Shown: in pieces, positions 34,283-42,982 of the stretch
Position numbering within the stretch: the stretch's first letter is position 1
How the letters are laid out: the number at the start of each line of letters is the position of its first letter
Made by a program: the position numbers and the translations under genes
The notes under the pieces: model-generated
The model's input: the letters and a program-made list of their open reading frames with translations, nothing else
What the model was told of the DNA's origin: nothing
Databases searched by the model: none
Assembly (NCBI RefSeq): GCF_001439925.1
Contig: NZ_LMBV01000004.1
Coordinates: 115,768 to 179,767, forward strand
DNA from: Peribacillus muralis
GTDB taxonomy: Bacteria > Bacillota > Bacilli > Bacillales > DSM-1321
Direction: 5' to 3'
DNA length: 64,000 bases

Positions 34283-35584
34283 ATGAAGAAACTAAACTTG
34301 GAAGCCCTTTTTCATTTTTCCAACTATGGGACGAATGGAAAACGAGAAATTCTTGCCGGAGTTGTCGGTTATTTTACGATAGTTTATATCCTCATCGTGA
34401 ATTCCCTGATTTTATCGGAAGCGGGCATACCGATTAATGGTGCAGTCATTGCCACCATTCTTTTATCCGCCGTTAGCTGCATCATGATAGGAATTTGGGC
34501 GAATGTCCCAATCCTACTCGTTCCAGGCATGGGCGTGAATGCACTATTTGCTTATACGATGGTCCAAGGGATGGGTTTATCCTGGCAATCGGCGCTCGGT
34601 GCTGTATTTATTTCGGGAGTCATTTTTGTAATCATTGCCTTTACTAAATACTCCAGGATAATTAGTGATTCGATACCAAGTTCACTGAAAGAAGCCATAT
34701 CTGTTGGCTTGGGCTTATTCTTGATGCTGATTGGACTCGAAAAGGGCGGTATTATCACGGAAGGTTCAACCTCCATCATCGCACTGGGAGATTTAAGCAA
34801 TCCGGCCGTATGTGCGACGGTGCTGACCTTTTTACTGGCCATTACGCTATTCATCAAGAATGTCCCGGGTAATTTCATGATCACGATCCTGGCAGGCAGT
34901 CTTATTGCGTACTTGTGCGGGACGGTTCAACTATCGGATATCCATTTTTCAGGTATGGACACAGCTTCATATGGCGATCTTTTCTTTTCATTATCGTTCA
35001 TGCAAGCGGACCGAATCGAATTTTGGATAAGTGTCTTTGCGATGACGATGGTTCTTGTCTTTGAAAATATCGGACTCGTACACGGACATGTAGACAGTAT
35101 CAACCGCCAGGATTCCTATAAAAAGTCGTTGAAGGCGACGAGTGTTTCCGTTCTGTTATCAGGTATTTTCGGTTCAAGTCCTACGGTTGCGACAGTTGAA
35201 ACGGCTGCTGGAATTGCTTCTGGAGGCAGGACCGGGTTTACCTCAATTGTGACAGGCTTGCTTTTCATCCTTTCATTGCTATTTATCCCCGTGATAAAAG
35301 TGATTCCGGATAGCGCCATCGCGCCGATATTAATCATAATTGGCATGTTGATGCTAGGAAACATCAAAAGATTGGATTTCAGCGATCTTACCGAGAGTGT
35401 ACCTGCCATCATGATCATTACGATCATTCCATTCACGTACAGTATTGCTGATGGAATGGCATTCGGTTTCATTCTCTATCCATTCTTGAAGCTTGTTACC
35501 GGAAAAGCGAGAGAAGTTTCAACCCCGATGTATGTGAGTGCAGCTTTGTTTATCGTCTATTTCATCATCGGTTTAATCGATTAA
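34283..35584 (+). CDS. NCS2-family (AzgA-type) purine permease
   Basis: A 433-residue transporter with twelve or more hydrophobic segments. Family marks are ILAGVVGYFTIVYILIVN near residue 23, VPGMGVNALFAYTMV near 78, the FENIGLVHGH segment near 260 and SPTVATVETAAGIASGGRTG near 300. It resembles B. subtilis PbuG/PbuO, which import hypoxanthine and guanine or adenine with protons. The substrate and any riboswitch control are not shown; no purine-riboswitch sequence is present. Its own terminator follows. Confidence 0.88.
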   Translation: MKKLNLEALFHFSNYGTNGKREILAGVVGYFTIVYILIVNSLILSEAGIPINGAVIATILLSAVSCIMIGIWANVPILLVPGMGVNALFAYTMVQGMGLSWQSALGAVFISGVIFVIIAFTKYSRIISDSIPSSLKEAISVGLGLFLMLIGLEKGGIITEGSTSIIALGDLSNPAVCATVLTFLLAITLFIKNVPGNFMITILAGSLIAYLCGTVQLSDIHFSGMDTASYGDLFFSLSFMQADRIEFWISVFAMTMVLVFENIGLVHGHVDSINRQDSYKKSLKATSVSVLLSGIFGSSPTVATVETAAGIASGGRTGFTSIVTGLLFILSLLFIPVIKVIPDSAIAPILIIIGMLMLGNIKRLDFSDLTESVPAIMIITIIPFTYSIADGMAFGFILYPFLKLVTGKAREVSTPMYVSAALFIVYFIIGLID

Positions 35585-35594
35585 TACTTTAGGA

Positions 35595-35638
35595 AGAGCG
35601 GTTGGTATGGGGGATTTCCCCTACCAGCGGCTCTTTTT
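35595..35638 (+). terminator. Terminator after the NCS2 permease
   Basis: AGAGCGG-TGGTA-GGGG and CCCC-TACCA-CGGCTCT pair along 17 positions with small bulges, followed by TTTTT. Confidence 0.8.
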
Positions 35639-35760
35639 CGCATCGTTAAAAAATTGGATTTATTAACTTTACGCGATGACATAACTATTCTGAAGATGCT
35701 ATGATATAGAATATTGAAAAAAATGATAAATGACATGTATATTTTTAAGGATGTGACAGG

Positions 35761-36747
35761 ATGATTATTGAAGGATTAAAAAGCCATGGCTCAGGTAATG
35801 ATTTCTTAATACTTGATGAATTGACCACGAACTTGACGTTTACTGAACTAGAAAGAGAAAATATGGCGAAGGCACTCTGCAATAGGGGAAGGCTTGGAGC
35901 GGACGGTATTTTGTTTGTGATGAAAAGTGAACATGCTGATTGCCGGATGCGTGTTTTTAATGCAGATGGATCGGAAGCATCCATGTGCGGAAATGGACTC
36001 CGCTGTGTGGCAAGGTATGCACATGATGTTCTTGGACTCGACAAACTGATCGTCGAAACGATGAAAGCAAATTTACTCGTTGAAAAAACGGAGGATATTT
36101 ATAAGGGGATTCCAACGTTCAAGGTAGAGATATCCCCCGTCAGCTTTAATGTGAAGGACCTACCACTCATCATTGAAAAAGAAACGTTGCAAAACGAGAC
36201 ATTGCCGCAGCTTCATCATTCCCTATTGTTTTCGGCATTGGCGGTTCCTAATCCGCATTTAATTACCCTCGTCGATGCGGCAATCTTAAAAAGCGACCTT
36301 CAAGCGGACCTTTCCGCGAAGGTCAATCGACCGAATGAGCTTTTCCCAGATGGCGTCAATGTCAGTTTTGTGAAACCACTGGAACCAGGCAGCATTTATG
36401 TACGGACCTTTGAACGGGGTGTAGGTTTCACGAATGCTTGTGGAACCGCGATGTCGGCTTCTAGCCTAGTAACCTGCTCTGTCGGATTGAATGACTTGGA
36501 GCAAGAAATTTCCGTATACAATAACGGCGGAAAAGTTAAATGCGTCGTCCATCATGATCAAGAAAATCTAACCTATTCCATTGACTTAATCGGGAACGCA
36601 ACCTATGAATTCAAAGTAACGCTTGAAATAGACAAAAATCATCCTGAACAATTCGAAATACTGGAAAAACACGAATTCGAAGAAGAAACAAGCTTATATG
36701 CCAAACTGCAAGATGAAGTACAAAGCTATTTGCAAACGGCATTATAA
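35761..36747 (+). CDS. dapF: Diaminopimelate epimerase
   Basis: Converts LL- to meso-diaminopimelate for lysine and peptidoglycan synthesis. The two-cysteine proton-transfer pair is present: Cys76 in SMCGNGLRC and Cys227 in NACGTAMSAS. SHGSGNDF at residues 8-15 and RTFERGVGFT near 217 are family motifs. At 328 residues it is 40-50 longer than usual, with the extra length at the C-terminus (about 280-328: a charged, helical tail). The ATG follows AAGGATGTG. Monocistronic. Confidence 0.93.
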   Translation: MIIEGLKSHGSGNDFLILDELTTNLTFTELERENMAKALCNRGRLGADGILFVMKSEHADCRMRVFNADGSEASMCGNGLRCVARYAHDVLGLDKLIVETMKANLLVEKTEDIYKGIPTFKVEISPVSFNVKDLPLIIEKETLQNETLPQLHHSLLFSALAVPNPHLITLVDAAILKSDLQADLSAKVNRPNELFPDGVNVSFVKPLEPGSIYVRTFERGVGFTNACGTAMSASSLVTCSVGLNDLEQEISVYNNGGKVKCVVHHDQENLTYSIDLIGNATYEFKVTLEIDKNHPEQFEILEKHEFEEETSLYAKLQDEVQSYLQTAL

Positions 36748-36755
36748 AGAGTAGA

Positions 36756-36796
36756 CAAAAAAGGGGCGGAATCAATTGATTCCGCCCCTTTTTTTG
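36756..36796. terminator. Bidirectional terminator between dapF and ligD
   Basis: AAAAAAGGGGCGGAATCAAT and its complement ATTGATTCCGCCCCTTTTTT pair fully, with A and T runs on each side. Confidence 0.9.
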
Positions 36797-36920
36797 AAGC
36801 GGTCGATCTTAAACAAGCAGCTTATCAAGCGGATGACTAGCGAAGTAACGCCCGAAATTCATGAGAGAGCGCCACTCCAGTAGAGAGGCCGCTCGTAATG
36901 CCAAATTCGCGAGTAAAACG

Positions 36921-38768
36921 CTAATGTAATTTTTTATTTTGCTTGAGAAAGGACAGTACATCATGAAACGCAGGGCCATTATTGACGTGGCGATATTGCA
37001 TGAATGCACAGCCATTTCTTTTAATCCGGTTTGGAACGGTATCAATCGTAAAGTCCTTTAACTGGAGGTCTTCGTTCACTTCCTCCCAAAATAAAGGTGT
37101 AGCCACACCGGCGAAATCATTCCCTCGTGGGGAATAAGGTACTATGATGGTTTTTCCTTCACTGTGCTGAATAAAGTCCAAGTAAAGGCGATTATGCCGA
37201 TTCACTTTCAATCTTTCCATTGTAAAATCATTGGGGTGAGAACTTGTTAAGTAATGACCGAGAAAATCTGTGAAAATCCGTGTGTCTTGATAAGTGAATT
37301 GGTCTACAGGCAGCGGGATGTGAATTTGCAGCCCTTTGTTGCCTGACGTTTTCACAAAAGCATGAATCTTCAATGAGTCCATTACCTTTTTTATTTCTTG
37401 TGCTGCTTTTATCGCAAGTGAAAAGTATTCGATTGAAGGGGGATCCAAGTCCAAGACGATTTCATCCGGTTTGGTTTTTCCCGCTTGTTGAAATGGGGCA
37501 TGAAATTCCAATGCCAGTTGGTTGCCAAACCATAGAAGCGTTTCAACATCGTTACAAAGGATATACTCAATATCCTCTTCCTTAAACGTTTTAATGAAAT
37601 CCGGCGCATAATCAGGTTTGTTCTTCTGGAAAAACCTATCTTGATCCATAGTGCCATGAGGATACCTGATCGTCGTCAACAGTTTATTCTTTAAGAAAGG
37701 CAAGAAGAAAGCGGATACCTCACGTAAATAATGAAGGTATTCTACTTTAATCAGGCTTTTTCCAGCCGTTATCCATAAGGGTTTATCTCGGGAGGTTATT
37801 TGGACGGTCTCAGGAAAGGTATACTGACTCATTATGAATTTCTCCCACGTGCAATCTGTTGGAGCCATTTGCAATAGCCATTGGGAGAACTGGGGTTCAC
37901 GCAATTCATTTTCCTCATAAACGTGTAAGTATTGAACTTCAATGCAAATGGAAGGGTGAATAAAAAAAAACTGTGCGTTCTCTCCTGAGGCATTTTGCTT
38001 GATCAGGTCATATAAGATTTTTTTATTTTGGGCACTCAGACCATTTTTGACACTGCCGACTTTCGTTACTGTGCCTTCCTTGAATACTCCAAGGGAAACG
38101 TAGCCGTTTTCTTTATGCAATGCCGTGATGAAACAGGAAAGGGTCTTCCAGTTCTTAACCTTAATCCAAGCGGTGGTTCGCTTCCCTTCTTGCCAAGTTC
38201 CTCGTTTTTCCTTCGCAACTACGCCCTCGCCATCTAATAGGGTTACCTTGTTTAGTGCCATATCCAAACAATCGAAGCTCTCGATTATTTGTACTAAAGC
38301 TTTACTCCGAGGGTCAGGAGGCATAGGGAGGCCGGTTTTCTCCCCCATCTTCACCATCAAATCCCTGCGATCTTTCATGGATTGACCACTGACATCCTTT
38401 CCTCTGATACGAAGTAGATCAAACGCGATAAACCTGCAGGGGGAATGATAAGCATTTTCAGTAATTAATGATTGGTTCCGAAGACGGCCACGCCACTGGA
38501 TTTGAACAAAATCTGCTTTTGCTTGATTGGTCAACCAGACCAATTCTCCATCCAACTGTAACGGAAGATACGCTTCAAGACCCTTTTCTTTAATGAAGGC
38601 AATGACTTCCGGAAATAAAGGGGATAGTTCTTTTTCATTTCGACTCTTCATGCTAATCGAATCGGAGTCAATCGTTAAAATGGCTCTAAAGCCGTCATAC
38701 TTGACTTCATAACGCCAATCGTTGGAGTCGGGCGCTTCTGGATAATAAGTTGGCAGCATCGGTTTCAT
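36921..38768 (-). CDS. ligD: Bifunctional ATP-dependent DNA ligase/polymerase LigD
   Basis: Non-homologous end-joining enzyme of about 615 residues, without the nuclease domain of mycobacterial forms. The ligase domain comes first: the adenylated lysine is Lys23 in EVKYDGFR, with LDGELVW near 92 and GVVAKE near 202 as later motifs. A polymerase/primase domain follows, with DLDPP near 450 as the metal-binding acidic pair and KTSGNKGLQIHIPL near 483. Start at 38768 is chosen because GGAAGGTG lies ten bases upstream. It is divergent from ku, the partner that recruits it to breaks; in Bacillus the pair acts in spores. Confidence 0.94.
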   Translation of the reverse strand: MKPMLPTYYPEAPDSNDWRYEVKYDGFRAILTIDSDSISMKSRNEKELSPLFPEVIAFIKEKGLEAYLPLQLDGELVWLTNQAKADFVQIQWRGRLRNQSLITENAYHSPCRFIAFDLLRIRGKDVSGQSMKDRRDLMVKMGEKTGLPMPPDPRSKALVQIIESFDCLDMALNKVTLLDGEGVVAKEKRGTWQEGKRTTAWIKVKNWKTLSCFITALHKENGYVSLGVFKEGTVTKVGSVKNGLSAQNKKILYDLIKQNASGENAQFFFIHPSICIEVQYLHVYEENELREPQFSQWLLQMAPTDCTWEKFIMSQYTFPETVQITSRDKPLWITAGKSLIKVEYLHYLREVSAFFLPFLKNKLLTTIRYPHGTMDQDRFFQKNKPDYAPDFIKTFKEEDIEYILCNDVETLLWFGNQLALEFHAPFQQAGKTKPDEIVLDLDPPSIEYFSLAIKAAQEIKKVMDSLKIHAFVKTSGNKGLQIHIPLPVDQFTYQDTRIFTDFLGHYLTSSHPNDFTMERLKVNRHNRLYLDFIQHSEGKTIIVPYSPRGNDFAGVATPLFWEEVNEDLQLKDFTIDTVPNRIKRNGCAFMQYRHVNNGPAFHDVLSFLKQNKKLH

Positions 38769-38919
38769 TTTGAATAACACCTTCCGCAAATAAATGATTA
38801 ACATTATTTTGCCAAAAAAACAAAGGGTTAGAGTTGGCAAATTTTTATTCGGTTTTTTCTATACAAAGGGGAATAATAATAGTGTTCTCTATTTAAAAAT
38901 AAGTTATGAGGTGACCCAT

Positions 38920-39762
38920 ATGCATACAATGTGGAAGGGGAGCATATCATTCGGTTTGGTGAACATCCCAATTAAACTTCATGCGGCAACGGAAGATAAG
39001 GATATATCGTTACGGACGCTGCATAAGGAATGTCATTCACCAATCAAATATGAAAAAGTTTGTCCGGTCTGCCAGAAAGAAGTGGGTAAAGATGATATTG
39101 TCCGCGCTTTTGAATATACAAAAGGAAAGTTTGTCGTTTTGGAGGAAAATGAACTAGAACAGCTAAAAAAACAAAATGAAGAAAAAGCTGTGGAAATCGT
39201 CGATTTCGTGAAAATAGAGGAAATAGATCCAATCTATTTTAACCGCAGTTATTATATGTCCCCCAATGACGGAGGAATAAAGGCGTATTCTCTTTTACGA
39301 CAAGCGCTTAAGGAATCCAATAAGGTAGGGATCGCGAAAATCATCATCCGCTCAAAAGAACAAATGGCAGTCATTCGGGTCGTAGGTAATACCCTCGTGA
39401 TGGAAACGATTCATTATCCAGATGAAGTCCGCTCTGCGACGGATGTTCCGAACATCCCTGCAAATGATACGATCGTAAAAAAAGAAATTGATACAGCCGT
39501 GCTGTTAATTGATCAATTAACGTCGACGTTCGAACCAACTAAATACACGGATGATTATCGAACCGCGTTACTTGAGCTGATTGAATCAAAGAAAACGGGA
39601 CAGAAGGCTATTACCGCCAAAACAACGGAACCGGTCGCAAACAATGTAACCGATTTAATGGAGGCGTTGCAAGCTTCCATTGACCGAACGAAACATGAAG
39701 AACCGGAAAAGAAAACAACCACCCGTAAGAAGGCGGCACCGAAAAAAAAGAAACAAGCATAA
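38920..39762 (+). CDS. ku: DNA end-binding protein Ku
   Basis: Forms a ring on double-strand breaks and recruits LigD. The 280-residue protein begins MHTMWKGSISFGLVNIPIKL and carries the Ku core: LHKECHSPIKYEKVCPVCQK near 30-49 (with a CxxC), EYTKGKFVVL near 65 and the YYMSPNDGG region. The C-terminal 25 residues are a Lys-rich tail typical of bacterial Ku, likely DNA-binding. ATG 38920 is preceded by GAGGTGA; longer frames upstream run through the divergent promoter. It is divergent from ligD. Confidence 0.94.
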   Translation: MHTMWKGSISFGLVNIPIKLHAATEDKDISLRTLHKECHSPIKYEKVCPVCQKEVGKDDIVRAFEYTKGKFVVLEENELEQLKKQNEEKAVEIVDFVKIEEIDPIYFNRSYYMSPNDGGIKAYSLLRQALKESNKVGIAKIIIRSKEQMAVIRVVGNTLVMETIHYPDEVRSATDVPNIPANDTIVKKEIDTAVLLIDQLTSTFEPTKYTDDYRTALLELIESKKTGQKAITAKTTEPVANNVTDLMEALQASIDRTKHEEPEKKTTTRKKAAPKKKKQA

Positions 39763-39825
39763 TACACACTAAAAGCCAAGCAGAGTAGAAATGCGTCGCT
39801 TGGCTTTTAGTGTGTATTTTAATTT
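39761..39825 (+). terminator. 21-base perfect-stem terminator after ku
   Basis: AATACACACTAAAAGCCAAG and its exact complement enclose a 16-base loop, and a T-rich tail follows. The left arm starts at the stop codon. Stems this long are rarer than usual. Confidence 0.85.
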
Positions 39826-39848
39826 TAAGCGGAAATAATTTGCAGGGC

Positions 39849-39941
39849 AAAAAAAAATCGCTCCCAAAAGAGCGACAATGAGGAATTCAAACGTGAAATC
39901 AACATATAGGCGAACCGTTGTAGTTTTCGACTATATATTGT
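39849..39941 (-). ncRNA. Predicted ~90-nt small RNA with its own promoter and terminator
   Basis: On the minus strand a sigma-A promoter at 39977-39948 is followed, about 75-90 bases later, by a compact terminator: GAGCGATTTTTTTTT after GTCGCTCTTTTGGGAGCGA, stem 39858-39875, with a run of nine T. No gene ends here and no start codon with a ribosome binding site exists between promoter and terminator. The body contains GAATTCCTCAT, which could pair with Shine-Dalgarno sequences. I do not recognise a known RNA family. An open frame on the other strand (39878-40096) has no ribosome binding site. Confidence 0.5.
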
Positions 39942-39947
39942 GTTCAT

Positions 39948-39977
39948 ATTCTACCATATTTAATTCTGAAATAGCAA
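39948..39977 (-). promoter_or_regulatory. Sigma-A-type promoter for the predicted small RNA
   Basis: On the minus strand TTGCTA (39977-39972), 18 bases, TAGAAT (39953-39948). Two mismatches in all to the TTGACA/TATAAT consensus apart from the -35 end; AT-rich surroundings. Confidence 0.5.
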
Positions 39978-40170
39978 CAAAATTACGAAAACTAACGGAT
40001 GATTTTATTTGGAATAACATGATATTTCAGCCAATTTTAAGGTGGAAGTCCTTTTTCTATTTCTTGTATTTGGTATATTATTCTAAATTACTATAGAATG
40101 AAATGGGTTTTTAGTATAATTTAATCATATAAGGAAGTTATGTATGAAATAAGGAGTGGAAGTGGTAAGC

Positions 40171-40821
40171 ATGGTAAACAAGAAAATAGTTTCACTTCAA
40201 GTCGGTAAGCCAAAACAAGAGACATTCGCGGATGTTAACATTTTTTCCGCCATGAATAAACAAGCGATGGATACAGTGACCGTAACAAAATCGGGGATAA
40301 TGGGTGATGGGGTAGGCAATGAAACGTTTCATGGAGGTCCTGATCGTGTTGTCTGCTTTTATCCCTATGAACATTACGCTTTATGGGAAGAGAAATTCCC
40401 AATACAGCTGGATATTCCTGCGTTTGGTGAAAATATAACAGTGGCGGGGATGACCGAAGATACTACATATATAGGGGATATCTATCAAATAGGCGATGCA
40501 ATCGTTCAAATTAACCAAGGCAGGATTCCATGTTCGACTATCTCCCATTTTAACCGCGAGACACGTTTACTGAAAGCAGTCATGAAAACGGGTTTGACTG
40601 GTTATTTTGCTCGTGTCATCCAAGAGGGAACGATAAAGAGCCAAGATGAAATCGTTTTACTCGAACGCTTGCAACAAAAAATCTCAGTACGATACGCGAC
40701 AGAGGTGATCCTTCATGGAAGGGATGGGTTGGAAGGAGCTTATGCCCTACTTGCCTTGGATTACCTTGCGGACGACTGGAAACAACGGGTTATAAAGCGT
40801 GTTCAAGCTGCAAAAGATTGA
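40171..40821 (+). CDS. MOSC-domain protein (YiiM-like)
   Basis: A 216-residue protein with a MOSC (molybdenum cofactor sulfurase C-terminal) domain: GIMGDGVGNETFHGGPDRVV near 48-67, the FGENITV loop near 88 and the cysteine-bearing GRIPCSTISHF near 116, the likely cofactor or sulfur ligand. A C-terminal 3-alpha extension (about 160-216) is as in E. coli YiiM, a molybdo-enzyme reducing N-hydroxylated compounds. Start at 40171 is chosen over the GTG at 40156, which has no site of its own; AAGGAGTGG lies upstream of both. Single gene. Confidence 0.85.
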   Translation: MVNKKIVSLQVGKPKQETFADVNIFSAMNKQAMDTVTVTKSGIMGDGVGNETFHGGPDRVVCFYPYEHYALWEEKFPIQLDIPAFGENITVAGMTEDTTYIGDIYQIGDAIVQINQGRIPCSTISHFNRETRLLKAVMKTGLTGYFARVIQEGTIKSQDEIVLLERLQQKISVRYATEVILHGRDGLEGAYALLALDYLADDWKQRVIKRVQAAKD

Positions 40822-40933
40822 AAGAATTATTAGAAAAGTATAAAAATGATGATTAAGGTATTGAAATTGACAGAGTATTAATGTAAATTTAAATATAATT
40901 AAATGTTGAAATGTTAAGAAAATTTTATATCGA

Positions 40934-41073
40934 TCTTATCGAGAGAGGTGGAGGGACTGGCCCGAAGAAACCTCAGCAACCAGCTTAGGCAAAGGTGCTA
41001 AATCCAGCAAGCGGAGCTTGATAGATGAGGAGAATGTTTCAAAAAACCTTCTTCTTTGAGAAGGTTTTTTTCC
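40934..41073 (+). promoter_or_regulatory. SAM-I (S-box) riboswitch with terminator, controls yitJ-metH
   Basis: TCTTATCGAGAGAGGTGGAG, GGGACTGGCCC-GAAGAAACC, TCAGCAACC, AAGGTGCTAAATCC and the closing GATAGATGAGGAG follow in S-box order (aptamer 40934-41031). A terminator, AAACCTTCTTCTTTGAGAAGG with a T run (41044-41073), ends 58 bases before yitJ. The 40822-40933 stretch should hold the promoter. Confidence 0.96.
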
Positions 41074-41131
41074 TTTTCTCTCATACTCATAAAAAACGAC
41101 AAAAACAGGATTGTTTTTGAGAGAGGGTGTA

Positions 41132-42982
41132 ATGATGGATTTTCGTAAAGAATTGAAAGAAAGAATGCTGGTTGGTGAAGGGGCAATGGGGACTTTATTG
41201 TATTCCCATGGTATCGATCAATGTTATGAGGAATTAAACTGTACGAATCCAGATCAAATCGAATCGATCCACCGGGCCTATTTGGAGGCAGGCGCAGATA
41301 TTCTACAATCCAATACGTACGGAGCCAACTTCAACAAGTTGAAGCGGCATGGCCTAGAAGAAGAAGTTAGCAGGATCAATCGCCAGGGAGTCATCCTTGC
41401 AAAAAAAGCGGCAAAAGGCAGAGCATTTGTCTTCGGTACTATCGGTGCGCAGCGGAGTATAAGAAAATCGGATTTAAGCATCGAGGAAATAAAGCGGGGC
41501 TTTCGTGAACAGCTATACAGCTTGCTGATGGAAAACCCGGATGGGATTCTTCTGGAAACATTTTATGACCTCGAAGAACTGGAAACCGTGCTGCAAATCG
41601 TGAAAAAAGAAACGGAACTGCCCATCATCGCCAATGTTTCGATGCATGAATTGGGCAATCTTCAAAATGGAATCCATTTGAACGAAGCATTTCAAAAACT
41701 TGAGCAATTAGGCGCTGATGTCGTTGGAGTGAATTGTCGACTTGGCCCACACCATATGATTCGTTCCTTGGAAGAAGTGAACCTGCCAAAGCATGCTTCG
41801 ATTGCCATATATCCCAATGCCAGCCTCCCGGATTATGTCGACGGCAGGCTCGTTTACAAAGCGGTGCCTGAATACTTCGGCTCGAGTGCCCTCGACTTAC
41901 GCAAGCAAGGTGCTACGATCATAGGCGGATGCTGTGGAACGACTCCGTTGCATATTCAAGCTGTAAAGGATGCGATTGGAAATCTGGTACCTGTAAAAGA
42001 AAAATTCACGAAATCTCGTCAGATAGAAATTATTGAAGTGAATGATAGGGAGTGGGAAGTTCCGCTTTACGAAAAAGCCAAAACGGAAAGGACGATTCTT
42101 GTTGAACTTGATCCTCCGAAAAAGTTGGGGATAGAAACTTTCATGGCTGGTGCGGAGGTTTTGAAAAATGCAGGAGTCGATTCCATAACATTAGCGGATA
42201 ATTCACTTGCTTCACCAAGGATATCGAATGATGCCCTGGCTAATATACTGAAAAACCAATTGAATATAAAGCCAATGGTGCATATAACATGCCGTGACCG
42301 GAATTTGATTGGCCTGCAGTCCCATTTAATGGGCTTACAAACTGTGGGGCTGAACGAGATATTGATCATCACCGGAGACCCCTCTAAGATCGGGGACTTC
42401 CCTGGTGCCACTTCGGTTTATGATTTATCCTCCTTTGACTTGATAAGCATGGTCAAACAATTTAATGAAGGCCTTTCCTATTCAGGTCAAAGTTTGGGTC
42501 AACGGGCAAATTTCAAGATTGCCGCCGCGTTTAATCCCAATGTGAAGTACTTGGATAAAGCGGTGCAGCGTATGGAAAAGAAAATTGCCTGTGGTGCTCA
42601 ATCCTTTTTGACACAGCCCATTTATTCAGTCGAACAGATTGAAGAGGTCCATGAAGCGACCAAACATTTGGAAACGCCGATCTTCATCGGTATCATGCCG
42701 TTAACAAGCACTCGTAATGCCGAATTCATCCATAATGAAATCCCAGGCATTAAATTGCCTGACAATGTTAGAAGGGCAATGGCTTTAGCAGGGAATGACC
42801 CTGTAAAGGCAAGATTAGAAGGTGTATCCATCGCGCGGGAGCTAGTGGACGCAGCAAGAGATAAATTCAAGGGGATTTATTTAATTACTCCTTTCCTTCG
42901 TTTTGAAATGACAGCGGAACTTACGAAACATATAAGAAAAGTCGATAGTATACCAACATCAGAGGTGGCAGTTCATGAATAA
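41132..42982 (+). CDS. yitJ: Bifunctional homocysteine S-methyltransferase / methylenetetrahydrofolate reductase
   Basis: Two-domain enzyme that makes 5-methyl-THF and can pass a methyl group to homocysteine. Residues ~1-300 form the homocysteine methyltransferase barrel: EGAMGTLLYSHG near 14, the zinc Cys in NCRLG near 205 and the GGCCGTTPLH pair near 268. Residues ~310-615 are a MetF-type barrel: LVELDPPKKLG near 329, DNSLASPR near 355, HITCRDRN near 387 and the FLTQPIYS segment near 496. The double ATG at 41132/41135 follows GAGAGGG. It ends by overlapping metH by 8 bases; S-box controlled. Confidence 0.94.
   Translation: MMDFRKELKERMLVGEGAMGTLLYSHGIDQCYEELNCTNPDQIESIHRAYLEAGADILQSNTYGANFNKLKRHGLEEEVSRINRQGVILAKKAAKGRAFVFGTIGAQRSIRKSDLSIEEIKRGFREQLYSLLMENPDGILLETFYDLEELETVLQIVKKETELPIIANVSMHELGNLQNGIHLNEAFQKLEQLGADVVGVNCRLGPHHMIRSLEEVNLPKHASIAIYPNASLPDYVDGRLVYKAVPEYFGSSALDLRKQGATIIGGCCGTTPLHIQAVKDAIGNLVPVKEKFTKSRQIEIIEVNDREWEVPLYEKAKTERTILVELDPPKKLGIETFMAGAEVLKNAGVDSITLADNSLASPRISNDALANILKNQLNIKPMVHITCRDRNLIGLQSHLMGLQTVGLNEILIITGDPSKIGDFPGATSVYDLSSFDLISMVKQFNEGLSYSGQSLGQRANFKIAAAFNPNVKYLDKAVQRMEKKIACGAQSFLTQPIYSVEQIEEVHEATKHLETPIFIGIMPLTSTRNAEFIHNEIPGIKLPDNVRRAMALAGNDPVKARLEGVSIARELVDAARDKFKGIYLITPFLRFEMTAELTKHIRKVDSIPTSEVAVHE

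Noticed and set aside
39878..40096. A 72-codon open frame on the plus strand opposite the predicted small RNA
   Set aside because: It has no ribosome binding site, no codon bias and crosses the sRNA promoter; it looks like a chance frame in AT-rich DNA.
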